DNA of 10,635 nt from Acidimicrobiales bacterium (GTDB taxonomy: Bacteria; Actinomycetota; Acidimicrobiia; Acidimicrobiales; Aldehydirespiratoraceae). The notes under the pieces are model-generated. The model saw nothing but the letters and a program-made list of their open reading frames with translations, searched no databases and had not been told where the DNA came from. Shown here piece after piece: positions 1 through 6,594 of this stretch. The translations under genes and the position numbers were made by a program. The stretch's first letter is position 1. Every line of letters begins with the position of its first letter. The stretch covers positions 1-10,635 of the forward strand of contig BQJV01000071.1 of NCBI GenBank assembly GCA_021604885.1. Reading direction: 5' to 3'.

Positions 1-551
1 GTCGTGACCGTGGTGGCCGACGCGGCGACGAGCCAGGCGCCGACGCCGGCGTCGGTCCGGGCGACGACGGCGAACCGGTCGGCGTGGGTTCCGGCCAGGA
101 CGGCGGCCTTGGTCCCGGACAAGCTCCAGCTGCCGTCCGCCTCGGTCGCGGTGGCGGTCACGGCATCGAGATCCCAGCGTCCGTTCTCCGCGAGCGCCAG
201 CGCGCCGACGGAGTCGCCGGCGGCCGCGGCGGCGAGCTCATCGCCTGCGCCCGCCTCGGCGAGCACCGGGATGAACTGGCTGACGATCGCCAGCAGCGGC
301 CCGGGTGCAGCCACGCGCCCGAGTTCCTCCGCGAGCAGGCCGAGTTCGACGAAGCCGAGTCCGAGGCCGCCCGCGTCCTCGGCGACCGCGAGGGCCGGCC
401 AGTACAGCTCGACCATCTGCGTCCAGAGCGCGTCCGCCGTCCCCTCGCCGTCGTAGATCGACCGGACGAGGGCCGGTGGACAGGCCCCGTCGAGCACCGA
501 TCGGATGTTGTCGCGGAGGTCGAACTGGTCGTCGGAGAGTTCGAGATCCAT
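1..551 (-). CDS. Acyl-CoA dehydrogenase family protein, N-terminal part (runs off the window)
   Basis: This is the first 183 codons of a gene that continues beyond position 1. It starts at ATG 551-549 (MDLELSDDQFDLRD), behind a purine-rich AAGGGGAAG ribosome site at about 553-561. Residues 1-80 look like the all-alpha N-terminal domain of acyl-CoA dehydrogenases, including a segment EDAGGLGLGFVELGLLAEELGR-like at 58-79, the family's 'EE-GG-G' region that lies near the acyl pocket. Residues 130-180, with LSGTKAAVLAG then ADRFAVVAR, match the start of the central beta domain that binds FAD. The catalytic Glu and the C-terminal helical domain would lie outside the window. Such enzymes desaturate acyl-CoA at C2-C3 in the cytoplasm. 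Loosely conserved N-termini like this are common in heteromeric steroid-type dehydrogenases, but that subtype is only inference. It diverges from the SDR at 617 across 65 bp. Confidence 0.88.
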   Translation of the reverse strand, partial: MDLELSDDQFDLRDNIRSVLDGACPPALVRSIYDGEGTADALWTQMVELYWPALAVAEDAGGLGLGFVELGLLAEELGRVAAPGPLLAIVSQFIPVLAEAGAGDELAAAAAGDSVGALALAENGRWDLDAVTATATEADGSWSLSGTKAAVLAGTHADRFAVVARTDAGVGAWLVAASATTVT

Positions 552-571
552 ACTTCCCCTTACGCCTTCTA

Positions 572-587
572 ACAGTGGCGTCACCGT
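572..587. promoter_or_regulatory. Candidate operator: 16-bp imperfect palindrome
   Basis: The sequence acagtggcgtcaccgt pairs at 12 of 16 positions with its own reverse complement, and all mismatches are transitions. It sits in the 65-bp gap between the divergent acyl-CoA dehydrogenase and SDR genes, where a TetR- or FadR-like repressor could control both. No clear -10/-35 boxes are visible. This is inferred from position and symmetry only. Confidence 0.3.
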
Positions 588-616
588 AACCAGCGACCGC
601 CGCCGAGAGGAAACCC

Positions 617-1468
617 ATGACCATCGATCTGTTCCGATATGAGGGAAAGCGGGTCGTCGTCGTCGGCGGCGCGACCGGCATGGGCGCCGCGACCGCCCGC
701 ATGGCGAGTGACCTCGGCGCCGAGGTGATCGTGCTCGACGTGGCCCCGGTGGAGTACGACTGCGCCCAGTCGATCGAGGTCGACCTCCGGAATCAGGCGA
801 GCGTCGACGCGGCCGCCGATGCGATCGAGGGCGGCGTCGACGCGATCTTCGCGTGCGCGGGCGTCGCCGACGGCACTGCCGGGATCATGCTGATCAACTT
901 CACGGCGCAGCGACACTTCATCGATCGGATCCGGTCGCAGGGGAAGCTGAACTCGGGCGGTTCGGTCGCGTTCATCTCGTCCACCGCCGGACTCGGCTGG
1001 AAGAACAACCGGGAGCGGGTCGCCGACTTCCTGTCGAACGCCGACTGGGCTGGCGCCGCGGCCTGGACCGAGGAGAACCCCGACACCGACAGCTACGGGT
1101 TCAGCAAGGAAGCGATCAACCTCTACGTCGTGCAGCAGGCGTTCCCGATGCTGAAGGCCGGTCACCGCATCAACGCGATCTGCCCCGGCCCGACGGTGAC
1201 ACCCCTCGCCGAAGCCAACGCCGACATGTGGCTCACGTTCGCGGCCGACTATCGCGAGGAGGCCGGCGTCGACACGCTCCAGCCCGAGCAGATGGCGAGC
1301 ACGCTGATCTTCCTGTGCAGCGCGGCCGCGAGCGGGATCAACGGCGAGATGCTCCAGGTCGACCAGGGCCACACGAATGCATCGCTCTACGACGCCTACG
1401 ACGCCCCCATCGTCAAGATGATCGCCGGCGACATCGAGTGGGACTTCGCCGCCCTCGGCTTCGAATAG
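617..1468 (+). CDS. SDR-family NAD-dependent dehydrogenase, 3-alpha-hydroxysteroid-dehydrogenase-like
   Basis: This is a 283-residue short-chain dehydrogenase/reductase, acting as a cytoplasmic alcohol/ketone oxidoreductase. The nucleotide-binding glycine motif GGATGMG is at 17-23. Asp41 at the end of strand 2 (VIVLDVAP) predicts NAD(H) over NADP(H). The usual NNAG is ACAG (79-82). The catalytic Ser lies in FISSTAGLG (121 or 122), with Tyr160 and Lys164 in YGFSK. An extra stretch of about 30 residues between the Ser strand and the Tyr helix, plus CPGPTVTPL after it, resembles the bacterial 3-alpha-hydroxysteroid dehydrogenase/carbonyl reductase branch. The substrate is therefore perhaps a steroid or other alicyclic alcohol, but this is unproven. 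ATG 617 follows GAGAGG at 605-610. The gene is alone on its strand, divergent from the acyl-CoA dehydrogenase, and its TAG ends 2 bp before the left repeat of the transposase element. Confidence 0.9.
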   Translation: MTIDLFRYEGKRVVVVGGATGMGAATARMASDLGAEVIVLDVAPVEYDCAQSIEVDLRNQASVDAAADAIEGGVDAIFACAGVADGTAGIMLINFTAQRHFIDRIRSQGKLNSGGSVAFISSTAGLGWKNNRERVADFLSNADWAGAAAWTEENPDTDSYGFSKEAINLYVVQQAFPMLKAGHRINAICPGPTVTPLAEANADMWLTFAADYREEAGVDTLQPEQMASTLIFLCSAAASGINGEMLQVDQGHTNASLYDAYDAPIVKMIAGDIEWDFAALGFE

Positions 1469-1470
1469 CC

Positions 1471-1500
1471 CGCTTCAACTGGGGTCTGACCCCCGCTTCA
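1471..1500 (+). repeat. Left 30-bp terminal inverted repeat (REP-like)
   Basis: It is built as CGCTTCA (1471-1477), ACT, the 13-bp palindrome ggggtctgacccc (1481-1493), then CGCTTCA again (1494-1500). The 6-bp palindrome arms surround one central base and could extrude a small hairpin. The same heptamer flanks it on both sides in direct orientation. It is a perfect reverse complement of 2411-2440. Confidence 0.9.
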
Positions 1501-1536
1501 CCTTCGCTGTCAGTGCCTGTTCCTAACGTGCAGTCC

Positions 1537-2409
1537 ATGGCAAGACTCACGAGAAGCAACAGCGGCGGAGGCTGGCACCACGTGTTCAATCGCGGAGCTC
1601 GACGGCTCCCGATCTTCGGCGACGACGATGACCGACGGCTGTTTCTGCATCACGTGAGCGAGGCGATCGAACGCGTGACGGCAACCATCCACGCGTACGC
1701 ATTGATGCCGAACCACTACCACCTCCTCGTGGAAGCCGATGTGCCGCACCTGTCCCTCGCGCTGAAACGGCTCAGCGAGCAGTACACGCGATGGTTCAAC
1801 GACAAGTACGGGCTCGACGGTCCCCTGTTTCGCGGCCGATTCCAGAACAAGCCGATCATCACCGATCGCCAGCGTCTCGCAACGCTGCGATACATCCACT
1901 GCAACCCGGCGGAGGGCGCGCCGGCTGACTCCTGGCGATACGAGTGGACGAGCCACCCCGCCTACCTCGGCCGAGCTACGCCGCCACCGTGGCTCGCGAC
2001 GTCGTTGGTGAACCAACTCGGCGGCGTGGACGCGTATCGCCTGTGGATTCAAGGGGTGGACATCGCTGCAGCGCCAACGACCGCTCGGCCAGAATCCACG
2101 TCGACGGTCAAGGTCGGAACACCGGAAGCCGTCGAGTGGGCGCTGGGTATCGGATCGGATCCGGAGCGGCTACTTCTCCGGCAAGGCGGTCGTGGCGTGC
2201 GCAACGATCTCCGCGCGGCATGTGCGCTACTCGCGTCAGAACTCACCGTGACGTCGTCGGACGATCTCGCCGCACGCTACGGATTCCGCTCCGGCAGCGG
2301 CCTTCGCACCGCGGCAACCAGGGCTCGGCGACGAGCAGCCGATGAGCCAGCGTTCGCAGCCATGATCGCCGCGGCGCGCCGTCGGCTCTCCGCCCCGCGA
2401 GCCGCGTAG
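1537..2409 (+). CDS. REP-associated tyrosine transposase (RAYT, IS200-like Y1/HUH endonuclease)
   Basis: A 290-residue protein of the TnpA_REP group, which nicks and rejoins single-stranded DNA at hairpins. Start ATG 1537 gives MARLTRSNSGGGWHHVFNRG, the usual RAYT opening. An in-frame GTG at 1528 is possible, but no good ribosome site separates them. The HUH metal-binding pair is His60-Tyr61-His62 in MPNHYHLLVE. Tyr83 in SEQYTRWFN is the likely catalytic tyrosine. GPLFRGRF (95-102) and YIHCNP (119-124) are family hallmarks. The C-terminal region at about 205-290 (RGVRNDLRAACALLASE, then an HTH-like DLAARYGFRSGSGLRTA) resembles the DnaA-C/HTH-type extension of some RAYTs and may bind the repeats. 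The gene is intact and lies between the 30-bp inverted repeats. An open frame extends upstream into the SDR gene but is not coding there. Confidence 0.93.
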   Translation: MARLTRSNSGGGWHHVFNRGARRLPIFGDDDDRRLFLHHVSEAIERVTATIHAYALMPNHYHLLVEADVPHLSLALKRLSEQYTRWFNDKYGLDGPLFRGRFQNKPIITDRQRLATLRYIHCNPAEGAPADSWRYEWTSHPAYLGRATPPPWLATSLVNQLGGVDAYRLWIQGVDIAAAPTTARPESTSTVKVGTPEAVEWALGIGSDPERLLLRQGGRGVRNDLRAACALLASELTVTSSDDLAARYGFRSGSGLRTAATRARRRAADEPAFAAMIAAARRRLSAPRAA

Positions 2410-2410
2410 A

Positions 2411-2440
2411 TGAAGCGGGGGTCAGACCCCAGTTGAAGCG
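2411..2440 (-). repeat. Right 30-bp terminal inverted repeat (REP-like)
   Basis: It reads on the plus strand as TGAAGCG (2411-2417), the palindrome ggggtcagacccc (2418-2430), AGT, TGAAGCG (2434-2440), and is an exact reverse complement of the left repeat. It begins one base after the transposase stop codon. On the minus strand it encodes the last five residues and the TGA stop of the acyl-CoA synthetase. Confidence 0.9.
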
Positions 2441-3999
2441 CGCAGGGGGGTTTTCTTGATCTTGCCCATGGGGGTGCGGGCGAAGGCGTCGACGAACGTG
2501 ATGGCGTCGGGGACCTTGTAGCGGGCGAGGTGTTCGCCGCACAGGGCGATCAGGTCGGCCTCGCTCACGGCCGAGTCCTCCATCAGTTCGACGAACGCGA
2601 CGACTCGTTCGCCGAGCCGGTCGTCCGGCACGCCGATCACCGCGCAGGCAGCGACAGCCGGGCTCTCGTGGAGCACCCGCTCGACCTCGGCGGGATATAC
2701 GTTGGCCCCGCCGCGGATGATGAGGTCGTTCTTGCGGTCGTGGATCCGGAGATTGCCGTCGGCATCGAGCGAACCGATGTCGCCGGTGTGCAGCAACCCG
2801 CCGCGCAGCGCCTCGGCGGTCGCGTCCGCACGGTTCCAGTAGCCGAGCATCGGCCGCCACACATCCGCGAACGGGCCGTCGGCCGCCGTCCCGACGCACA
2901 CCTCGCCCGGCTCGCCGGGCGCGCAGTCGACACCGTCGTCATCGAGGATCCGCACCGAGCACTGGGGCAACGCCTTCCCGCACGACCCCTCCACCGGTGG
3001 CTCGGTCACGTCCTCCACGGTCACTGCAGTCGGCGCCTCCGTGAGTCCGTAGCCGGTGCCGACTCGCACGCCGAAGCGCTCCTCGTACAGACGCCGGAAG
3101 GCGTCGGGCATGTCCGCGCCACCCACGCCGATCCCCTGGATCGACGTGAGCATCTCGTCGGTCACGTCGGGATTCGTGAGCAGGTCGTGGACCATCGCGG
3201 GAACAGCGGAGAACGTCGTGATGCGCTCCGCCGCGATCCACTCGGCCATCCCGACGCCGTCGACGCGATCCATGCAGACCAGGCTGAGCCCGCATTGATA
3301 CGTCATGCAGGGCCCGAGCACGATCAGATTGAGAATCGTCAGCGGCAACGCGACACCCATGACGCCGCCGTCCGGATGCGTCCCCCGCACCGCACTCACG
3401 CGGCCCGGGACGAGCATGTTGTGCTGCGAGTGGACGGCCCCCTTCGGGAAGCCCGTGGTGCCCGACGTGTAGGCAATCGCCGCCGGGGCGAGCGGATCGA
3501 CCATCGCCCGCGGCGCCGCGTCCGCAGCTGCGACTCGCTCGCGCCACTCCCCCACCTCGACGATCTCGCGGAGATCGGGGACCTCGCCCTGACGTCGCTG
3601 CGCCGCGGCCACGTCCGCGTCCGCGAGCAGCACTTCGACCTGTGCGTCGCGCAGCATGTACGCCTTCTCCGGCGGAGCTAGCGGGCGATTGATCCCGAGC
3701 CAGATTGCGCCGAGCCGCATCGCGGCGAGGAACCCGACGACGATGTCGACGTCGTTCGGCAGCGACATCGCCACGCGGTCACCGGCGCCCACACCGAGCG
3801 CTGACAGCGCGCCGGCAGCACGGTCCACCTCCGCATCCAGCTCGGCCATCGTGAAGCGACCGCCCCTCCCGACCAGCGCGAGCGCGTCCGGCGAAGTCGC
3901 GACTGCGTCGTCCAGCAGCGCGGCGACCGTGCCCGTCCCGCCGACGCCCCGGGGCGCGGTTGCCGGCGCGACGAGGCCGTGCGCTGCGAGGTCGATCAC
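2422..3999 (-). CDS. AMP-forming acyl-CoA synthetase (class I adenylate-forming ligase, FadD-like)
   Basis: A 525-residue enzyme that would activate a carboxylic acid to acyl-AMP and then acyl-CoA in the cytoplasm. The P-loop YTSGTTGFPKG is at 177-187, GYGLTEA at 316-322, HTGD at 404-407, the hinge Asp/Arg in DRKNDLIIRGGANVYPAEVE from 421, and the C-terminal catalytic Lys513 in PMGKIKKT. All core motifs are intact. Start GTG 3999 overlaps the TGA of the upstream amidohydrolase (GTGA, 4 nt) with no Shine-Dalgarno, so translation is probably coupled. The open frame continues further upstream, but there it shadows the amidohydrolase. The last residues (ASTGV) and the stop codon lie in the right repeat of the transposase element, so the original C-terminus was probably replaced; the loss lies after the catalytic lysine and is likely tolerated. 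The acid substrate is unknown. Confidence 0.92.
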   Translation of the reverse strand: MIDLAAHGLVAPATAPRGVGGTGTVAALLDDAVATSPDALALVGRGGRFTMAELDAEVDRAAGALSALGVGAGDRVAMSLPNDVDIVVGFLAAMRLGAIWLGINRPLAPPEKAYMLRDAQVEVLLADADVAAAQRRQGEVPDLREIVEVGEWRERVAAADAAPRAMVDPLAPAAIAYTSGTTGFPKGAVHSQHNMLVPGRVSAVRGTHPDGGVMGVALPLTILNLIVLGPCMTYQCGLSLVCMDRVDGVGMAEWIAAERITTFSAVPAMVHDLLTNPDVTDEMLTSIQGIGVGGADMPDAFRRLYEERFGVRVGTGYGLTEAPTAVTVEDVTEPPVEGSCGKALPQCSVRILDDDGVDCAPGEPGEVCVGTAADGPFADVWRPMLGYWNRADATAEALRGGLLHTGDIGSLDADGNLRIHDRKNDLIIRGGANVYPAEVERVLHESPAVAACAVIGVPDDRLGERVVAFVELMEDSAVSEADLIALCGEHLARYKVPDAITFVDAFARTPMGKIKKTPLRASTGV

Positions 4000-5165
4000 G
4001 CGGGCACGGCGGCCAGCGAGGCGAGCGTCTCGCCCATGATCAGCGCCTGGTCGTCGTCGGTGAGTCCGGCGAGTCCGTCGCGGAACGTCAACGGCTCCGC
4101 GAGCCCTTCGGCGTGCGGGTAGTCGGACCCGAACAACACTTGCGACGCACCGATCACGGCACACAGCGCCGGGATGTCCTCCTCGTGGTACGGCGAGACG
4201 AACACCTTCTCCTTCACGACCTCACTCGGCCGGCCGGACACATATCCCCCGGGCCACGGTCCGTTGCGTCCCATCCCCTTCATCTTGTCCATTGCCGCGA
4301 GGAGGTACGGCAACCACAGCGACCCGTTCTCCACCGACATGACCCGGACGTTCGGGAACCGGCCGAAGAAGTTCATGAACGTCAGGCCAGAGATCGTCTG
4401 CATGATCGGCAGATCGCCGTAGAAGCTCGTCCACTGGAACGCGGACTGCTGATGCGACGAGGGATTCGGCTCCTCCCCCCAGGCGACCGAGAAGAGTTCG
4501 TTGTAGCCGGACTCCGAGATGTGGAAGGCGACGGTCAGCCCGGCCTCGTCGACCCGCGACCAGAACGGGTCGAAGATCGGATCCGCCGGATTGCGCCCGC
4601 CCTGTGGTCCGGGGCGGAGGTGGATGAACCGGGCCCCGCGATCCATCACGAACTCGAGCTCGGCCACGGCGGCGTCCACATCGAGCAGCGACATCAGCGG
4701 CACGCCGTAGATCCGCCCGTCCGACCCGAAGCCCCAGTCCTCCTCGAGCCAGCGGTTGAACGCGTGCACGTTGAGGTAGGTCCGCTCCGGGTTGTCCTTC
4801 ATGAAGTGTTCGACACAGACCGCGACAGTCGGGAAGAGCACCATCGCGTCGACGCCCTGCTCGTCCATCCGCGCCAGGCGAGCGTCACGGTTCTGGTACT
4901 CGGCCTGCACCAGCTCGATCGCGTCGTTCTCCTCGATCGGCAGGCCCGACTTCATGTTGCGCAGCATCTCGCGCAGCGACCCCGGCTTCGTGTGGACGTC
5001 GGAGAACGGCTCGCGCAGGAACGTGAAGGGCCGGTCGCCGATGACCACCTCCGAGCGGTCGCCCGACTCCACGACGCGGATGGCTTCCTCCATCCGGGCC
5101 GCCGGCATGAACCGGGTGAAGCAGTCCTGCGGCTCGTAGTAGTGGTTGTCGGCGTCGAAAATCAC
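3996..5165 (-). CDS. Amidohydrolase-2 family metal-dependent hydrolase (TIM barrel), paralogue 1
   Basis: A 389-residue protein of the amidohydrolase_2 / ACMSD-like superfamily, whose members hydrolyse or decarboxylate cyclic and aromatic acids at a metal centre in a TIM barrel. The N-terminal strand reads VIFDADNHYYEP, giving D-N-H at 6-8 where the classical HxH pair would be. The later metal/active-site positions are His215 in VAFHISESGYNE, Glu in MSVENGSLW at about 279, and the terminal SDYPH (347-351). GTG 5165 was chosen because GGAG at 5171-5174 lies 5 nt upstream; GTG 5171, two codons earlier, is in frame but overlaps that site. The gene is first in a two-gene operon with the CoA ligase (4-nt overlap) and divergent from a similar amidohydrolase at 5307. 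That context suggests a step on a CoA-activated or free ring acid. The exact substrate is not recognisable. Confidence 0.88.
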   Translation of the reverse strand: MIFDADNHYYEPQDCFTRFMPAARMEEAIRVVESGDRSEVVIGDRPFTFLREPFSDVHTKPGSLREMLRNMKSGLPIEENDAIELVQAEYQNRDARLARMDEQGVDAMVLFPTVAVCVEHFMKDNPERTYLNVHAFNRWLEEDWGFGSDGRIYGVPLMSLLDVDAAVAELEFVMDRGARFIHLRPGPQGGRNPADPIFDPFWSRVDEAGLTVAFHISESGYNELFSVAWGEEPNPSSHQQSAFQWTSFYGDLPIMQTISGLTFMNFFGRFPNVRVMSVENGSLWLPYLLAAMDKMKGMGRNGPWPGGYVSGRPSEVVKEKVFVSPYHEEDIPALCAVIGASQVLFGSDYPHAEGLAEPLTFRDGLAGLTDDDQALIMGETLASLAAVPA

Positions 5166-5187
5166 GCGCACTCCGGATCTGCGTTGC

Positions 5188-5212
5188 GTTGTGGTCGTTC
5201 TACAACCACAAC
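5188..5212. promoter_or_regulatory. Candidate operator: 8-bp inverted repeat with 9-bp spacer
   Basis: The arms gttgtggt (5188-5195) and accacaac (5205-5212) are perfect complements separated by 9 bases. The repeat lies about 25-45 bp upstream of the minus-strand amidohydrolase start, where a dimeric repressor could overlap its promoter. A following AT-rich stretch (cttggttaag, 5213-5222) may belong to the same site. The binding protein is unknown, and no regulator gene adjoins. Confidence 0.45.
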
Positions 5213-5282
5213 TTGGTTAAGAAGCATCAGAGCGGTCGTCTGGATCGCGGACCTGACGCTGGTGTTAGATTTCCGTCAACGA

Positions 5283-5294
5283 GACCTGTAGGTC
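5283..5294. promoter_or_regulatory. Candidate operator: gacct-gt-aggtc
   Basis: A short inverted repeat with perfect 5-bp arms and a 2-bp centre, located between the possible -10 (5266-5271) and the ribosome site of the plus-strand amidohydrolase. The position suits a repressor site in the leader. The repeat is short enough to be chance. Confidence 0.25.
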
Positions 5295-5306
5295 AAGGGG
5301 GACCCC

Positions 5307-6590
5307 GTGGACAAGAACGACATGATCCTCGTGAGCGTCGACGATCACTTGTGTGAGCCGCCCGACATGTTCGATCAGCACCTTCCCGCGAAGTGGAAGG
5401 ACGAGGCGCCGAAGCTGATTCGCACGGAGGACGGCAATGACGTCTGGACGTTCAACGGCGCCGTCATCCCCAACGTCGGCCTGAACGCCGTCGCCGGCCG
5501 ACCGAAGGAGGAGTACGGCATGGAGCCGACCTGCTTCGAGGAGATGCGACCCGGCTGCTACGACGTCCACGAGCGGGTCAAGGACATGAACGCCGGCGGC
5601 GTGCTCGGCTCGATGTGCTTCCCCTCCTTCCCCGGCTTCGCCGGTCGACTCTTCGCCATGCATCCAGACAAGGAATTCGCAGCCGACCTGATCCGGGCCT
5701 ACAACGACTGGCACATCGACGAGTGGTGCGGCGCCTACCCGGGCCGCTTCATCCCGGCTGCGCTGCCGATGCTGTGGTCGCCCGAGGAAACCGCGGCAGA
5801 GATCGCGCGGGTCGCGGCGAAGGGCTGCCACTCGATGATCTTCACGGAGAACCCGGTGCCCCTCGGTGAACCGAGCTGGCACGACGAGCACTGGAACCCG
5901 ATGCTCGAGGCCTGTGTCGAGAACGACACCGTGCTGTCCATCCACCTCGGTTCCTCGGGTCAGCTCGTCGTCACCGCGCCGAATGCGCCGATGGACGTGA
6001 TGATCCAGATGCAGCCGATGAACATCTCGACCGCGGCGGCCGACCTGCTCTGGTCCACGGTCCCGCGGCGCTACCCGGACATCAAGATCGCGCTCAGCGA
6101 AGGCGGCACCGGCTGGGTCCCCTACTTCATGGATCGCGCCGACAAGACCTACAACATGCACCACCTCTGGACGGGGCAGGACTTCGGTGACCTGCTGCCG
6201 AGCGAGGTGTTCCGCCGGAACTTCCTCACCTGCTTCATCACCGATCCGGTGGGCATCGTGCTGCGCAACGAGATCGGGATCAACAACATCAGCTGGGAGA
6301 TGGACTATCCCCACTCCGACTCGAACTGGCCCAACGCCCCCGAGGAACTCGAAGAGGTCTTCCAGGGTGTGTCCGACGAGGACGTCGACCGGATCACGCA
6401 TCTGAACGCGATGGACTGGTACTCGTACGATCCGTGCTCCGTGCTCGATCGGGCGGACTGCACCGTGGGCGCGCTCCGCGAGGCGGCCGGCGACCACGAC
6501 GTCTCGATCAAGTCCATGTCGACCGGGCGCCACGAGGGGACGGACAAGATCTCGCTCCTCGAGTTCGCCACCCGCAACAAGCCGGACTGA
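5307..6590 (+). CDS. Amidohydrolase-2 family metal-dependent hydrolase (TIM barrel), paralogue 2
   Basis: A 427-residue amidohydrolase_2 protein related in pattern to the gene at 3996-5165. The N-terminal strand MILVSVDDHLCEPPDMF has D-D-H (12-14) in place of HxH, followed by the EPPD typical of this actinobacterial branch. His213 in LSIHLGSSG and LSEGGTGWVPYFMDRADK (from 263) line up with the paralogue's FHISESG and SVENGSLWLPYLLAAMDK. EMDYPHSDSNWP (331-342) is the C-terminal Asp/His metal site. It starts at GTG 5307 behind AAGGGGG. A longer middle region and about 50 extra C-terminal residues after the DYPH site distinguish it from the paralogue. It leads a two-gene operon with the SDR 4 bp downstream. 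Likely a hydrolase or decarboxylase on a catabolic intermediate; substrate unknown. Confidence 0.9.
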   Translation: MDKNDMILVSVDDHLCEPPDMFDQHLPAKWKDEAPKLIRTEDGNDVWTFNGAVIPNVGLNAVAGRPKEEYGMEPTCFEEMRPGCYDVHERVKDMNAGGVLGSMCFPSFPGFAGRLFAMHPDKEFAADLIRAYNDWHIDEWCGAYPGRFIPAALPMLWSPEETAAEIARVAAKGCHSMIFTENPVPLGEPSWHDEHWNPMLEACVENDTVLSIHLGSSGQLVVTAPNAPMDVMIQMQPMNISTAAADLLWSTVPRRYPDIKIALSEGGTGWVPYFMDRADKTYNMHHLWTGQDFGDLLPSEVFRRNFLTCFITDPVGIVLRNEIGINNISWEMDYPHSDSNWPNAPEELEEVFQGVSDEDVDRITHLNAMDWYSYDPCSVLDRADCTVGALREAAGDHDVSIKSMSTGRHEGTDKISLLEFATRNKPD

Positions 6591-6594
6591 TCCG

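Larger units (their letters stand above)
1471..2440 (+). mobile_element. RAYT-type element: Y1 transposase gene bounded by 30-bp perfect inverted repeats
   Basis: A 970-bp unit made of a left repeat (1471-1500), a REP-associated tyrosine transposase gene (1537-2409) and a right repeat (2411-2440). The two repeats are exact reverse complements over all 30 bases, and identity stops sharply on both sides. The bases flanking the unit show no evident target-site duplication, as expected for single-strand HUH/Y1 chemistry. The unit lies between two convergent host genes: it starts 2 bp after the SDR stop, and its right repeat overlaps the CoA-ligase 3' end. Whether the unit moves as a whole or is a domesticated RAYT with two REP-like copies cannot be told from one locus. 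Confidence 0.8.
5166..5306. promoter_or_regulatory. Divergent promoter region between the two amidohydrolase operons
   Basis: About 140 bp separates the minus-strand and plus-strand amidohydrolase starts and must hold promoters for both operons. It is more AT-rich than its surroundings. For the plus strand, TAGATT (5266-5271) is a possible -10 with only a weak -35 (TGGATC, 5241-5246, 19-nt spacing). Two inverted repeats lie in the region and are listed separately. AAGGGGG at about 5295-5301 serves as ribosome site for GTG 5307. Confidence 0.55.

Noticed and set aside
853..1536. The transposase reading frame is open far upstream, suggesting a 518-residue fusion protein.
   Set aside because: The upstream part overlaps the well-supported SDR in another frame, is Arg-rich low-complexity in composition, and has no family motif. 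ATG 1537 begins the normal RAYT N-terminus.
2418..2457. Hairpin followed by a T-rich stretch (ttttctt) resembling a Rho-independent terminator for the transposase.
   Set aside because: The T-rich stretch starts 20 bases after the palindrome and encodes the conserved KK of the ligase C-terminus, so it is explained by coding.
4000..4164. N-terminal extension of the acyl-CoA synthetase by 55 residues.
   Set aside because: It is Arg-rich shadow sequence inside the amidohydrolase gene. The GTG at 3999 with GTGA overlap gives a normal ligase start.
3960..5291. Plus-strand open frame of 443 codons opposite the first amidohydrolase and part of the ligase.
   Set aside because: His/Arg-rich antisense shadow with no motifs; both minus-strand genes are clear.
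5297..5306. gggggacccc before the amidohydrolase start resembles the repeat core.
   Set aside because: It lacks the tca centre and the flanking heptamers, and is explained as a ribosome site.
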